DNA of 64,000 nucleotides from Dactylorhiza incarnata (GCA_033032865.1 JAWHQI010000068.1:4154001-4218000); one strand, 5' to 3'; counted from the first letter of the stretch, positions 11,534 to 23,278 are shown. The notes: a model not told the origin generated them from the sequence alone. Program-made: numbers and translations.

Positions 11534-12307
11534 TGTTGGATCTGATGGCGCCCTTAGTGGGGGGGGGGTGAATAAGGGGTTTGCTGTTTTTAAGATAAAC
11601 TAACAGATTTTAAATAGACAGAAAACTTTTTAGCATTAATGCTAACGCATGGTGTTGACTAGTTAACGCATGGCGTTATCCCTCCAGAATAATATTTTGG
11701 CAGAAATAAACAAAGTGATCTTACTTGCACAATTTCAAATGAAATATAAATCCAGAAAAATAGATATACTGAAAAAGGAATTTTATATATCACAAAATGA
11801 TTACAAGTATAATATTTCAATTACGCTTGAAATTGAGGCGACAAGTTGAAGATCTCTTTTTGTTCCTTCACCGGTCCTTCTCCCAAGGACCGGTTGGCTA
11901 TAGCCTATCTATCCCCAGATAAGGCCTCTAGCCACCCCCTAGATCTACCCTTGACCTAGTCACCACGCACAAGGCGGCGAATTGCCCCCTAAGCCGCACA
12001 AGGACCTAGTCGCCACACGCAAGGCGGCGATTTCACTACGGTTACAAGTAAATGAAAAGATAAAGATACAAATTAGAATAAAAGACTCCCTATATTGAAG
12101 AGTGCTGAAGGAGATGTTGAAGACACGCTTTGATAATCATCAGAGTTGAAACGAGCGTCCTTCTTCAAATTGACTGCTGCAAATTTCCTTCTCACTCTTG
12201 TTCCTCAATAGTGGTGTTGGGAGTTCTCTAAATTCGGGGATGAAATGATCTCTCAAAAGATTGGAGTGAAGGCTTCAGGAAAACTTTGTTGACCACCGAA
12301 CTTAGGT

Positions 12308-12318
12308 CTTTTATATAG
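12308..12318 (-). promoter_or_regulatory. H LTR TATA box
   Basis: On the minus strand this reads CTATATAAAAG. The TTCGTCGAA array lies directly upstream in element orientation. Confidence 0.65.
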
Positions 12319-12419
12319 ACACGGGATCTAATGTCTGGCGTTAGGGTTAATGCCAGCGTTAAGCATCGTGTCTGGCAGTTGCTGAAGTCGTGCAAAAAGA
12401 CGAGACCATGACAGAACAA

Positions 12420-12840
12420 ATTTTCGTCGAAAGGAACTGATTTCGTCGAACTCGCCTTCGTCGAATGCACCCTTCGTCGAACGGAAAAAACCGCAACCGT
12501 CAGTATCGTGCAAGCCGTCAAGGATTGTGACAGAACCAACTTTCGTTGAACGGAATCAATTTCGTCGAACGGAGATTCAAGTTCATCAAACACAGTTGTC
12601 AGGCGCAATGTCGTCTAGCGCAGGCTTAGTTTGTCGAACAGAGCTCCTCGTTCGTCGAACGCAGCTTGCCAGTGCAAATTCGTCGAGTGCAGGAAATTCG
12701 TCGAACAGAGCTCCTCATTCGTCGAACGCAGCTTGTCGAGCGCAAGTTCGTCGAGCGCAGGAAATTCGTCGAATGGAGCTCCTCGTTCGTCGAACGCAGC
12801 TTCCTTCAGATTTTGTCGAGCGCCTTAAGAGTTCGTTGAA
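12420..12840. repeat. TTCGTCGAACG array in H LTR
   Basis: About 15 copies of TTCGTCGAAC and degenerate forms are spaced 15-40 bp, partly within a larger repeat (GAGCTCCTCGTTCGTCGAAC occurs near 12640 and 12778). It is the same core as in the L array although H is a copia element. Confidence 0.9.
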
Positions 12841-13093
12841 CGCAGTTTGCATCTCAACGGTTTTCCTTCTCAGCGATTTCTTCTCAGCGGTTTGCTAACG
12901 CTGGGCGTTAACTACTAACGCTGGCGTTAGCTATCTTTCCAAAGAATCCTTTCCAATCAGCAAACTATTCAAAGGGATGTGTAGCTATAGTTCCTGTACA
13001 ACCTACATACTATAAACACACAAAATACAAGATCAAATACAACACGGTATTTGTTATTCTCAAACCAAGAGATGCGGAACATAGGCTCCAACA

Positions 13094-13513
13094 ATCTCCC
13101 CCTTTTGATAATAACAAATACCTGTATAAGAAATTAGTGAACTTAAAATCATTTGTGTTTATAGATAAGTGCGGTAGTAAGATATGCATGAATAACAGGT
13201 TAAAAGCAAGATAGATTTGATAGCTATAATGCATACTCTTTCTATATGAAGTCCTCCCCCTACATAAGTGTTCTCTTATAATTTACTCCCCCTAAATATA
13301 TATTTTACTAGATTTCTCAATTTCTTCTCCCCCATTGTTATTAACAAAAGTTGGTAGGGATGAGTGTATATCTCTTAAGATAGATAAGGAACCACTTATT
13401 GAAGGATTTTCATGATCGAGCATATGATAGTGTATGCACCTCCTATATGATTACTCCCCCTACAAATATACCCCTTTTTTGTTTAATATTATTATAATGC
13501 ACTCCCCCTAAAT
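13094..13513 (-). other. Element H multiple polypurine tracts
   Basis: The terminal PPT (rc of ATCTCCCCCTTTT) abuts the LTR. Five more AGGGGGAG tracts follow at about 13255, 13288, 13327, 13454 and 13502, two of them in the form ATTTAGGGGGAGT. Several PPT copies ahead of the 3' LTR are, as I recall, a described feature of Sireviruses. Confidence 0.8.
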
Positions 13514-15232
13514 ATTAGATTTATGCAATTTAATCTCCCATTTTGGTAGAATCAAAAGAGGGTTTAGGAGTGAGTATGTATGATAAGGAGTAATATATTT
13601 TATGTCGAGAAGAAAAATAGGATGCAATCAAAAGCTTGTTAAATACTACTTGTTGAGAAAAATATAAGCATTATGTAACATAAAGTAGTAAGCAACATAG
13701 CTAACATGATAAAGTAAGCATTCTATTTTAAGATACCACTTGCTGAATGGAAAACACTGTGTTAAAAATAAAAAGCACTCTTAAACATAAACATCATTTT
13801 AGAAGATAAAACCATATAAAGGATAATGAATTTTAAATTTGAAAAGCTGATGTTTGAGTTAAAGATTGAAGAGATGTTATTCCATTAAGATAAAAAATTG
13901 CAAGCTTGATTTCATAATATCAAGAAAAGATACACAAAGTATAATGTAATAAAATTTGCATTTCAAGTAAACATAAACATTGTAGTGATCATGCTTAGCT
14001 ATCTAGTGCATTTATTCATGATTGTAGAGAATGATGTAGGTAAGCTTTAAGTCCAATTCTCATGATTGGAAGTATTATAATTTCTAATGATGTGTACAAT
14101 AAATGTGTTTTGATAAAGCATACAAGTGTAGAAATCAAATCACATGAAACAATGTAATGTAAGAGCATAAATTTAATTAAACAAAAACAACTTTACTTTC
14201 ACAAATTTCAATGCACTATAAATTTTTTTTAAAGAGAAGTGGTGAAAATTTTGTTTGCACAAGACACTTTACAATTCTTTCCAAGGTGCTCATCCTCACA
14301 ATGCTCATTAAGACTTATCAGGAGGTTCAAGTAGTGCTTGGTGGAGTTATCCTTGTCATTCATTTGTTGCTGTTTAGACTTAGTGTCAAAGGACTCCGAA
14401 TTCACTTGTTTAGCAAACGTAGTTTATATTTTGTTTTGAATTTTATTTACCACATTTCTCTAAATACAAGTGCATGAAAAACAAAGAATTCAAGAAAGAA
14501 TTCAATGTTGTGTAGGTAAATTGTTTATGAAATTCAAAATAAGTTCTTATACTACACAACCATGTAAAAGTAAGATTTAAAAACACATGTATATTAACCA
14601 AAAAGTGTAAGTGAGAAAATCATTATCAAAGATAAAAACTTTACTCATACTTAGAGGCATGTAAAAGCCTTTCGTCATATGTTATCTATTCTCAAACTCT
14701 TTGCACATTTGAAGATAATTGATTTTGAAGGCATGATTAAATCAAAATAATGTTTGTAATGAAACTTGAAGGTTTAAATTAAACATTGTAAATAATCTTG
14801 AACCAATATCTATATAATCATCCTTGAAATCAACATTTAATATTATAGTAATTATTTTTTGTTTTTAAGTTTTGAAAGAAAACACACAAAACACTCAAAA
14901 TACCAACACAGTTGTAAAAACACACACAAAAAAAATTATGAGCATAGAAGCTAACGCCAGGCGTTAACTTCTTAACGCCGAGACAGAACACCAATTTTTG
15001 ATTTTTTTGAAAAATATTTTTTATGATACATTTGTAATATAAATAGGCCTTCATACAGTTGAAATTTCAGACATTATGGAGTTGATATGATGGCCTTTTT
15101 AGCGTGTTTTGGTGGTTTTCCCATAGTTTTTAAATTTTTATTGATTTTTAATTATTATTATTTGTAAAGAAAAAAAAATTAAAGTACATAAAATAATTTG
15201 ATAGCTTTTTATAAGGCTCAAAGTGACATTTC
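13514..15232 (-). other. Element H AT-rich spacer between pol and PPTs
   Basis: No supported gene is seen. The sequence is AT-rich with no open frame of convincing composition. A TAACGCCAGGCGTTAACTTC palindrome pair at 14952-14985 repeats the motif seen in the H LTR. An envelope-like ORF could be expected here in some Sireviruses; none is visible. Confidence 0.6.
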
Positions 15233-15235
15233 TAA

Positions 15236-16144
15236 GGCTTCATTTGGTTTAGCGGTTGCGGTTGTAAAGGGAGTTGTTGCAATGGGAGGTTTGTAAATGG
15301 AGCTGGTGGAAACTGAGAGATGAAAACGGAGTTCTGTTTGGATAATCTGTGTTTGCAGAGCTGTTCAGAACTGAGATTCATTTGGCAAAACAGCGGTGGC
15401 GTTTTATAAATATTTTTTATTATATTTTATTTTTTATATTAATTTACCAAATACGGAATTTTTTATATGCGGGTGTACGGATGGTTTCAAATCGAAAAGT
15501 GATCAACATGAAAGTTGTAGATCTCGTTGAGACGAACAACTTTCATGTTGATCACATTTTTATTTGGAGCTTTTTTGACCCCTCAAATCAGATCCCGAAA
15601 AAATATACATATATAAATATATAAAATTATATATAAATTTATAATTTCGTTATAAATTCTGTTATATATATTATAATATTAAAAATAATTGTTTTTGTAA
15701 TTTGAATTTACTGTTTAAAGTGTATAAATTGGATATATTTGTAAAAAAAGGCTGCTCCGCCTCCCTCCTCTTCCCTCCGCCAGCAGATGTTATGGGTTGC
15801 CGCCGCCGGGGAGCCGCCGGTGGCCTGCCCGGAGCCCACCTGCGGGGTCGCCGGACTCCGGCAAACCCGCCGGGGGGCTCCGAGCAGGCCACCGGCGGCT
15901 CCGCCGCCGGCGGCAGCCCAAAAAAAAACCCGCCTGGAGCGGTGATTCCTGCACGCGGCAATCTGCATTCCCTAGAGCAAACGCCGTAAACCGGAGCTCC
16001 AAGTCAGGGTTTCCAACCGCGACATTTTGAGGCCGTGCGAAACGCCGGACGGATCGAAATGAGGCGGCTAAACAAATGGGAAACGGGCCCAGCGTTGCAT
16101 TTTATCCAAACGAAACGGAGCTAAAAGCTTAACCAAATGAAACC
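15236..16144. mobile_element. Harbinger/Tourist-type MITE (909 bp)
   Basis: Terminal inverted repeats GGCTTCATTTGGTT and AACCAAATGAAACC are flanked by TAA target duplications (15233-15235, 16145-16147), the pattern of PIF/Harbinger MITEs. There is no transposase. Inside are a perfect 20-bp stem (15499-15518 with 15536-15555, 17-base loop) and a very GC-rich inverted repeat (about 15800-15837 with 15872-15913). It lies at the very end of H pol. Overlapping GC-rich open frames here are not genes. Confidence 0.85.
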
Positions 16145-16147
16145 TAA

Positions 16148-17439
16148 GACACCTAATTCTAACCTAAGCATGTGAAAATGTGCATCGGGTAGAGGTTTGG
16201 TAAAAATGTCGGCAATTTGTGATTCCGTCCCTATAAAGCTAATTTTAGCATGTTCTTTCTTAATATGATCTCTAACGAAATGATGTCGGACATCTATATG
16301 TTTAGATCTAGAATGATGTACGGGATTGTTTGTGAGATCTATAGCGCTCATATTGTCACACTTTAATTCAATGTTATTTAGATAAACACCAAAGTCTTCT
16401 AACGTTTGGGTCATCCATAATGCTTGTGCACAACAACTACCTAGTGCGATATATTCGGCCTCGGTGGTGGAGAGGGCAACAGAATTCTGTTTCCTACTCG
16501 ACCATGATATAAGTGAAGGGCCTATAAAATGACATGTGCCACTAGTGCTTTTACGATCTAATGAACATGCCGCATAGTCTGAATCAGAAAAACCGTGTAG
16601 AATAAAACAATTATTATGAGGATACCATAAGCCTAATCTAGATGTTCCGATTAGATATCTAAAAATACGTTTAACCGCTTTTAAATGTGATTCTTTTGGG
16701 TTAGCTTGAAATCTAGCACATAAGCAAACGGAAAACATAATATCGGGTTTAGATGCGCTTAAATAAAGCAATGAGCCTATCATTCCTCTATATAATGTTT
16801 GATCTATTGAAATACCGGCTTCATCTTTTTTCTAACTTTAGTGATGCACTCATAGGAGTATTGGCTTGCTTTAGGTTTTCAAATCCAAATCTCTTAAGGA
16901 TATCATAAACATATTTAGTTTGACAAATAAATACCATCTTGTTTTTGTGAGATTTGAAATCCTAGAAAATAAGTTAGTTCTCCTACCAAGCTCATTTCAA
17001 ATTCATTTTTCATCACTAAAATAACTTCGTTACATAACTCTTCATTAGTGGCTCCAAAAATGATATCAACAACATAAATTTGCAATATAATCAAATCATT
17101 ATCTACATGCTTAATGAAGAGTGTATTATCCACACTTCCCATTTTATAACCGTGCTTTATCAAAAATAATGTCAATCTATCATACCAAGCACGTGGCGCT
17201 TGCTTTAATCCATAAAGCGCTTTTTCTAACTTATACACATGATTAGGAAATTTTTCATTCACAAAACCGGGGGGTTGTTCTACATAAACTTCTTCTTTTA
17301 TAATCCCGTTTAGAAAGTCACTTTTAACATCCATTTGAAATAATTTAAATCTTTTAAAACTCGCAAATGCAAGAAATATTCTAATTGATTCTAGGCGAGC
17401 AACGGGTGCAAAAGTTTCATCAAAGTTGAAAGAACTAGT
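16148..17439 (-). pseudogene. pol: Element H pol remnant: copia RT and RNase H
   Basis: From 17430 leftward the minus strand reads FDETFAPVARLES, MDVKSDFLNG, EEVYVEQPPGF, KALYGLKQAPRAWYDRL, then YVVDIIFG where active copia RTs have two adjacent Asp. One catalytic Asp is therefore replaced by Val. After broken frames near 16784-16915, RNase H follows with MIGSLLYLSASKPDI, DSDYAACSLDRKSTSG, LSTTEAEYIAL and the C-terminal IADIFTKPLPDAHFHMLRLE. The sequence is Sirevirus-like. Upstream integrase, protease and gag were lost where I entered. The C-terminus abuts the MITE. Confidence 0.9.
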
Positions 17440-17632
17440 TGTCTACCTAAATCACCTAAAGGGGGGGGTGAATAGGTGATCTCTAGCGCGATTGCGGAAT
17501 AAAAATTTAGCACACACAACAAAAGAAAATCACAGCACAGAGACACAAGATTTATAGAGGTTCCCCAAGGTGGGTACTCCTCTCTCCCTCTCCGCCTATC
17601 TAGCACTTCGGGCTAACGTCGGCAACTTCACC

Positions 17633-17795
17633 AAAACTCGGATTTATCAACAACTCCTACACTCGGAGACTACGACTCCTACAAGCTCGGAGAACAACCT
17701 CTCCTACAAAAACACTCGGAGATAAACTCCTACAACTCGGAGTGAACAACTCCTACAAAATGACTCGGAGTAAGAACTCCTACAGAAATCAAATA
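17633..17795. repeat. CTCGGAG/ACTCCTAC short repeat in I U5
   Basis: Six or seven units alternate CTCGGAG and AACTCCTACA at about 25-30 bp, forming small potential stem-loops in the transcribed leader part of the LTR. Confidence 0.85.
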
Positions 17796-18277
17796 GAGAT
17801 TGAAATACAATACTTCTTCTAAATCTCAACAGAGATTAACTTCAGATCTTGAAAGACTGAGTCTTCTTCTTCCTTTAGATTGAATGCTTTGACCTTCAAA
17901 GATTTAGAAGAGAAGAAACTCGTCAAACCTGATCTGATTAGGCCCTTTGATTTACTTGAAAAGATCTTCAATAGAGAGAGCAGAAACAAGATCAAAAGCC
18001 TTCTTATCTGAGAAATCTTTAGCAGCAATGGAGAACGAATCTTGAGCGGCGCAGAAGTTAGATCTCAGAAACTTGTTCAGCAAAAGATGATGAAGACGGC
18101 TAGAATATTGTCTCCTCTTTTTAACATTCATGTTTGCCCTAAAAATAAAGGAGTATTTAAAGGGAAACCTCCAACAGCTTGGGCGACAAACAAGGAATGA
18201 TCGACACGTGTACTGTACATGGCGGCCAACCCTAATTTTCAAAAATGAAACATAATTTTTAAAATCCGTCTGTCTGT

Positions 18278-18615
18278 CATTCGTCGAGACTTCACGTGAA
18301 CACTCGACGAAATGACTTAGCCATTAAGAAGACAGTTCAAAGGTTTGAAAACCATCTCTGTTTTCATTCGCCGGGATTCGTCGGGAGTTCTCGAGAACTT
18401 TCGACGAATTGACTTAGCCGCACAAATTCCTTCATAAAGCTGCCTTTTTGACTTCTGTCAGCATTCATCGATATTCGTCGGGAGTTCACGTGAACATCCG
18501 ACGAATGGACTTAGCCACAGAAATTTCTTCTTCAGACAGGAAAACTGGCTTCTGTCTGGATTCGTCGGGAGTCATCGGGACTTCACGTGACATCTCGACG
18601 AATTGACTTAGCAAA
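18278..18615. repeat. Four-unit palindrome array with G-box cores in I U3
   Basis: Units of about 90-100 bp each hold an inverted repeat ATTCGTCG ... CGACGAAT and end in GACTTAGC. In the first and third units the centre is GTTCACGTGAAC or near it, containing the G-box CACGTG; in the second it is GTTCTCGAGAAC. The array is upstream of the TATA-like box in element orientation. Confidence 0.9.
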
Positions 18616-18916
18616 AATTCCTTTTCATCTGAAAACCTGCTCCACTCCTCATCCTTGAAAGCCTTCAGTTGTGAGAATAGGAAGTGCACCCCAAAAGAGA
18701 GATTACACATGAACCAACACTTTGTTCTACACAATGAGAGATTACATTGTCTAGAACTGTGTTTGGTGATCCATTGCAACCTGACTTTGGTGTGCACTTA
18801 GCATTATGACCTGTCACAATACATCTAAAGAGAAATCATCAAATACATACTCAATTCAATGTAGTTCACTAGGGGACACCTTCAAATCCAGGTGATTGTG
18901 GATACAATACCCAACA

Positions 18917-18942
18917 ATGTCCCCCTATTTGAAGATGTCATA
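18917..18942 (-). other. Element I terminal polypurine tract
   Basis: The reverse complement reads GACATCTTCAAATAGGGGGACAT directly before the LTR, matching the E and F PPT except for the final bases. Confidence 0.8.
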
Positions 18943-19100
18943 ACCCTATGCACTAAGTTGAATTGCACATAAAGTATAATTGAATAAAACAGCACAACCA
19001 GACAGTAATAATCAAGTAGAGAATCAAAGTTTATCCAAGCACAAAAATATATATATATATATAAACAAAGAAAAACAACATGATTCCAGAGCAGCTCAGC

Positions 19101-21680
19101 TCATGCTTGGTCTTTGCCTTTCATCTTTCCAAAAATTCTGTCCACTGCCTCAGCTTTCTTTCTCTGTTCAAATTCCATTCTCTCAAAGAATGCATTTGGC
19201 TTGGGCCAATATCTATCAGGAGCAGTCTCTTTAGATCCACCTGTCTTGAAATGAATTCTCCTTTCAGTTGTCCTTTTCTTGAACTTATCCCATTCCTCCT
19301 GACTGTAATGTTTACTGACACTTTCATTTTGCCTACTGACTAGGTTGAAAGCTGTAAGAATGATATTCTTTGAAGAGGGACTCCAGCTTTCTTGGAAATT
19401 TCTTGGAGGAGGCATATCATAGAATTCTCTGATCTTCTTGTGAGGATGAGACCTTTTTGCAGAAGGTTTATCACCAAAGATCTTCCTTTTCATAGATTTT
19501 TCAGAAGATTCAGGAGCTTTGGATCTTTCAAGCACTGGGTCATCCAAGAATTCTTGATAGGAGGAAACTGGGATGTCTGCTATATCAAAATCAGGATCCT
19601 CAATAGGAAAATGAGAAGAATTTGGAGCACTTGGACCTGGAACACTTGAAGGAGGAACATCTGGCATCTTTTTTACAACAGTAAGACCAAGCATACCTGC
19701 AACTTCATTGAATAGCCAGCTGGTTGATTCATGAGTGTACCCCTGGACATCTTTAACAGAGTGCATGATGTTTTCCTGAAGCTCTTGCATCTTGGAGAAG
19801 ACATTTCCATCCAAATCATTCACTCTACCAGCACTTTCTTCTATTTTAGACACAATACTTTCCTCCCCCTTTATGACATCTTCATGTAGGAGGGTATAGA
19901 GTTTGTTCAGTTGCCTCTCAATTTGATCATCCAGAAAAGCAAGCCCTTAATCATGAGCAGTGTTGAGAGTTGTTTGAGCAGCATTCAAATTTACAACATC
20001 TTCACCAACCTGATGCAGGTTCTTTAGAGCATGCCCAACTCCTTGATTGGTGTGGTCCAAATCTTTTCCTGCCTTGGCCATCCAGGATTCTTGATCATTC
20101 TTGAATTTTCCCAATTCATATCTCATTTCAGCCATTTCTTGCCTCAAAGCACTATCAACTTTATCTATTTTCTGATAGACTGATTTGATGCACTGATCAA
20201 AATGCTCTGTTTGAGCTTGCAGCAGGGTTGAGATTGACTTGAGCAGGGAAGAGTGAGAGCTCTCTCCAGTTTCAAAATCATCAGGAGAGACTTTATCAGC
20301 TACAAAACTAGTAGACTGTGCTTACTTTTCAAGCACAGTTGCTCTTGGAGATTGTCTCAAAGTACTCTCTGGAGGGGGCAAGAGCATCATAGGAGGGACT
20401 GCAGATTCACCCATAAATATGTCTTCCTGTTCTTTCTCCCCCTCAGTCAAAGACATCTTCTTTGTTAGCTTCAACTGAGCACTAAGACTGCCCATCTCCA
20501 TAGAATCTGATTTCTCAGAAGGAACAGATTCATGATCTGCCAAGTCTTCACTATGTTCTGAATTATAAGCAAACTCTGCAGGGGATCTTCTGGAGTCTTC
20601 TAACATAGCAGATTCATCTTTAGCAGCAGATTTTCCTTGACCTTCTAGGTCTGGAACAGTATCAGGGACAGCAGGACTGACTGGATCAACATACACTGGA
20701 TCAGGATGAACTGGATCAATTTCACTGGGAGGAATTTCCTTTGAAGCAGCACTACTTTCAGCAATGTCTCTTGGGGTTGAAGGCTCCCCCTCAACATGTT
20801 CACCTCTGCCCTGATCAGGAACTGTACTGGGTTCACCTCTTGGGGTTGGAAACTCCCCCTCAACATGATCACCTCTGCCTTGAGCAGGAGCTGGACTGGT
20901 TCCACTACCCCTTGAGGGTTGACCTTCTTCAAGAGTCCTATTCTCATTATGCAGAGGGTCCTCATCAGCACTAACAACAATCTTGACTCCACCCTTTGGA
21001 ATGACCCTTTCCCATTTGGAGAAAATGGATAAGTTGATTTTCTTGGTGTGGTGGATGGGGATACCTCTTCCAAGATTAAAAAAATCTGGATTGCTCCCAT
21101 TTAGAAGCAGACTGAGAATTCTTCCAAAATTTGGGGCTTGAAAGCTGTCTTTAATTTTCTCAAAAAGAACTTCACCAAAATTAAAATTCTTTCTACAAAT
21201 AATAGCTGTGTGAATCTTAAAGGCTTCTTCAGATAGGTAGTCATGTGAACCTACTTTGCACAATAAGACTTTTCCTAAGATATCACACAGAAGCTTACCT
21301 CCTTCATTCATGAATTTTCTTCTTATCTTTGAACCTTCATCAAGGATGCCACAGAATCTTTTGGCCTGGAGAAAATCTTCATCAAACACTTCTTCCGATT
21401 GCACTTCAGGCATCTTCAAAATCCTGTTGATGCCACTAGCTTTCAAAACTATTTTACAAGACCGGATGATGCTCTTTATCTTCTTCCCTTGACCAGAGAT
21501 TTTTGCATTTCTGTAGAATTCAAGAACATCCTGTTTGAGAATTTTAGCCGGCTCTTCCAAGACATAGCTGAGCCCGGCGACCTCAAGCATCAAAAGAATA
21601 TTTTTGAACTCATCTGAAGCAGTTCGAAAGCTACCTCGTACCAGCTCTCCACCGGAATGCAGACCTGCCTTTGGCGCCAT
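19101..21680 (-). pseudogene. Element I extra ORF (coiled-coil protein, two internal stops)
   Basis: This is one reading frame of 860 codons from ATG 21680, with TAA at 20322-20324 and 19947-19949. Residues 1-240 form a conserved domain (EVLEFYRNAK-like start, GGKLLCDILGKVLLCKVGSH, then QAPNFGRILSLLL). A Ser/Pro/Glu-rich linker follows, with two HVEGE repeats near 20790 and 20860. Then comes a coiled-coil region (SSLLKSISTLLQAQTEHFDQ near 20240), and a C-terminus with SWSPSSKNIILTAF. Three homologues in this window (E, F, N) share the order. It occupies the place of the envelope-like ORF of Sireviruses. I do not recognise the N-terminal domain with certainty; it loosely recalls a domain often labelled putative plant transposon protein. 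Function unknown. Confidence 0.75.
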
Positions 21681-21785
21681 CGAGCTCGTCGAAATCGGCG
21701 AAGAAGAATAGTGTTCTATCGCAAGGCAGACGAAAGGACGGGAAGGGTTTCACAGAAGAATGCGTGGAATCACGTGTTCTCTTTG

Positions 21786-21822
21786 TTTATATATATATAT
21801 ATAATAAATTTGGGCGCGTACC
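21786..21822 (-). promoter_or_regulatory. Putative internal promoter of the I extra ORF
   Basis: On the minus strand GGTACGCGCC (21813-21822) is followed by an AT-rich TATA-like run (21786-21806) about 106 bp upstream of ATG 21680. The same arrangement occurs in E, and F has the TATA part. Confidence 0.5.
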
Positions 21823-21836
21823 TGATTTTATGGAAG

Positions 21837-23112
21837 CTTGTATGCAGGTGGCCGGTTCGTCCTATTTTCCCCAGAATTCATGTCTGTGCATATCGCACGG
21901 TCGTGCGTTTCCTTGACGCACGGTCGGTTGTGGTCGTGCGTTTGTGTCTTGGCAGAAAACAGAGCGTCGGAGTTTACTCGTGCGTTTTAACGCACAGGCA
22001 AGTTTGCCCATGCGTGAGTAAAACGCACGGTCGACCTGTGTATTCTTGATTTCAGAGCGTCAGATTTTGCCCATGCGTTTGTACGCATGGGCGGTGTTGA
22101 TCATGCATGAGCAATTCGCACGGGCGGCGCAGCGTCTTCCCCAAGTCAAATTTTATCATTTAATAACGCACGGTCTGCGCACGGTCGTGCGTTCGATCGT
22201 GCGTGACCATTTTTTGACAGAATTTCTATTTAAGACGCAGGTCTTTCCCTATTCGGGATCGTTCGTTCTTCCCGCTCCCAGAGCTCCAGCTCCGCGCCCT
22301 TTTCGTCGTCCATCGCCGCCCACTTTCAGGAGGTGCTCCGGGCTTGTTCTTCACGCCAATCTTGAGCCCGGAGATCATCTCGGCCTCCTCCTCCTTCATC
22401 CTAGAGCTTCGAAGGAAGATTTAGCCGCCATTGTCAACAATCAAGAGGAAGTTTGCAACCATTACCGGATCGTGAGACGAAGAAAGACGGGCTCATTGGA
22501 GAGTCGTGACAGCTCTCTCTACCCCGGACGTAGTTGAGGACCGAGCTTGGACGCGGATTGACAACCTAGCGATTCCAACCGTGACTCCTCGACGAGCCTT
22601 CGGATTCGGTCGATTTCTTGCCTTGTTCTTCTCTTATTGATGTGTATATGTTATAGAACTTTATTCTTATGATGAAGTGGCACTTAAACTTGTTTATATT
22701 TCTTGATTTCATGTCTATGTGATGTCATTTTATGTTTATGTTTCTTGAGGTGCGCCCCATTCCATCCTCCATCCCGCAGTCACGTTCGTGTGCCCCACTA
22801 GCAATTGCTAGTGGCGTGCATGTCGAAGAGGTGCTTGCGACCCTCATTCTGTAAGACTACTCGTTCATCCGCCAAGCTAAGCGGTGCTAACAGCCCGTGT
22901 AATCCATTCCGACTCCGCCGGTGCGAACCATTCCATCTGCTTGCCTACTCTTCCATCCTCCTAGCGAAGCGTGGCATACCGGCCCATGAAATCCATTCGC
23001 CTAACGAAGCAGCGTGCTCAAGGCCTGCACAGTTCGATTCTGCTTGCCTACTCGTCAATCCGCCCTTGCGATGCAGTGCGCTCAAGGCCTGCCTAGTCTC
23101 CATCCCGCCAAG
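21837..23112 (+). repeat. Element D 5' LTR, left part (5' truncated)
   Basis: Matching to the 3' LTR starts at CTTGTATGCAGG (equivalent to 37453). It includes a GCACGGTCGTGCG palindrome array (21893-22208), a TATA box CTATTTAAG (22226-22234), and U5 repeats on TCCGCC..GCGAAGC themes (22840-23110). The left edge is a deletion junction with element I. Open frames of 100-160 codons here are mirrored in the 3' LTR only because LTRs are copies. Confidence 0.9.
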
Positions 23113-23278
23113 TGATAATGCTAAATCTAGTTAGTTTAATTAGGTTATTTTTTAGGTTATTTACTCTTACTTTTTGCTTATTGTTGTTTACCTAAATGCA
23201 ATTTTGGTTCATTTTCCTATTTTTAGTGCTAACTTAAGTTTTCTGAATTTTCAGGTCAAAAATGCAAAATTTCCTAAG

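Larger units (their letters stand above)
11534..13093 (-). repeat. Element H 3' LTR
   Basis: On the plus strand it runs TGTTGGATCT to GGCTCCAACA (1,560 bp); in element orientation it starts TGTTGGAGCC. It holds a TATA box at 12308, a TTCGTCGAA array upstream of that, paired TAACGC/GCGTTA motifs (11641, 12340, 12893), and a perfect hairpin in U5 (ACCGGTCCTT, loop CTCCC, AAGGACCGGT; 11870-11894). No gene is present; open frames near 12228-12898 are array read-through. Confidence 0.9.
11534..17439 (-). mobile_element. Element H: 3' part of a Sirevirus-like copia element
   Basis: Minus-strand order from the right is pol (RT, RNase H), a long spacer, multiple PPTs, then the 3' LTR (11534-13093). 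The 5' half (gag, protease, integrase, 5' LTR) is missing because I interrupts pol at 17440 and the rest is not seen further right. A MITE sits at the end of pol. The RT sequence and the multiple PPTs point to the Sirevirus lineage. Confidence 0.85.
17440..18916 (-). repeat. Element I 3' LTR
   Basis: On the plus strand it runs TGTCTACC to ATACCCAACA (1,477 bp). The U5 side shares with E/F LTRs the GGGGGGGTGAATAGG block and the AGAGGTTCC...CTCTCCCTC stretch. A TATA-like GTATTTAAAG is at 18153-18162 (minus). Upstream lies a four-unit palindromic array (18278-18615). No gene is present. Confidence 0.9.
17440..21836 (-). mobile_element. Element I: 3' part of a pol-less copia element
   Basis: This segment holds the 3' LTR (17440-18916), PPT, a large extra ORF (19101-21680) and its upstream promoter-like region. 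The sequence stops abruptly at 21836 against a truncated D LTR. Gag, PBS and 5' LTR are missing. The organisation equals the 3' half of E and F, so I is read as the same kind of Gag-plus-extra-ORF element. It interrupts H pol; the preceding 5 bp are CTAGT. Confidence 0.8.

Noticed and set aside
15671..16030. Several overlapping GC-rich frames on both strands
   Set aside because: They arise from the GC-rich inverted repeat of the MITE, in which all frames are open; no family is recognisable.
22046..22537. 163-codon frame and its counterpart (197 codons) at 37662-38255
   Set aside because: Both lie wholly inside the D LTRs; conservation is automatic because LTRs are copies of one another, and the frame lengths differ.
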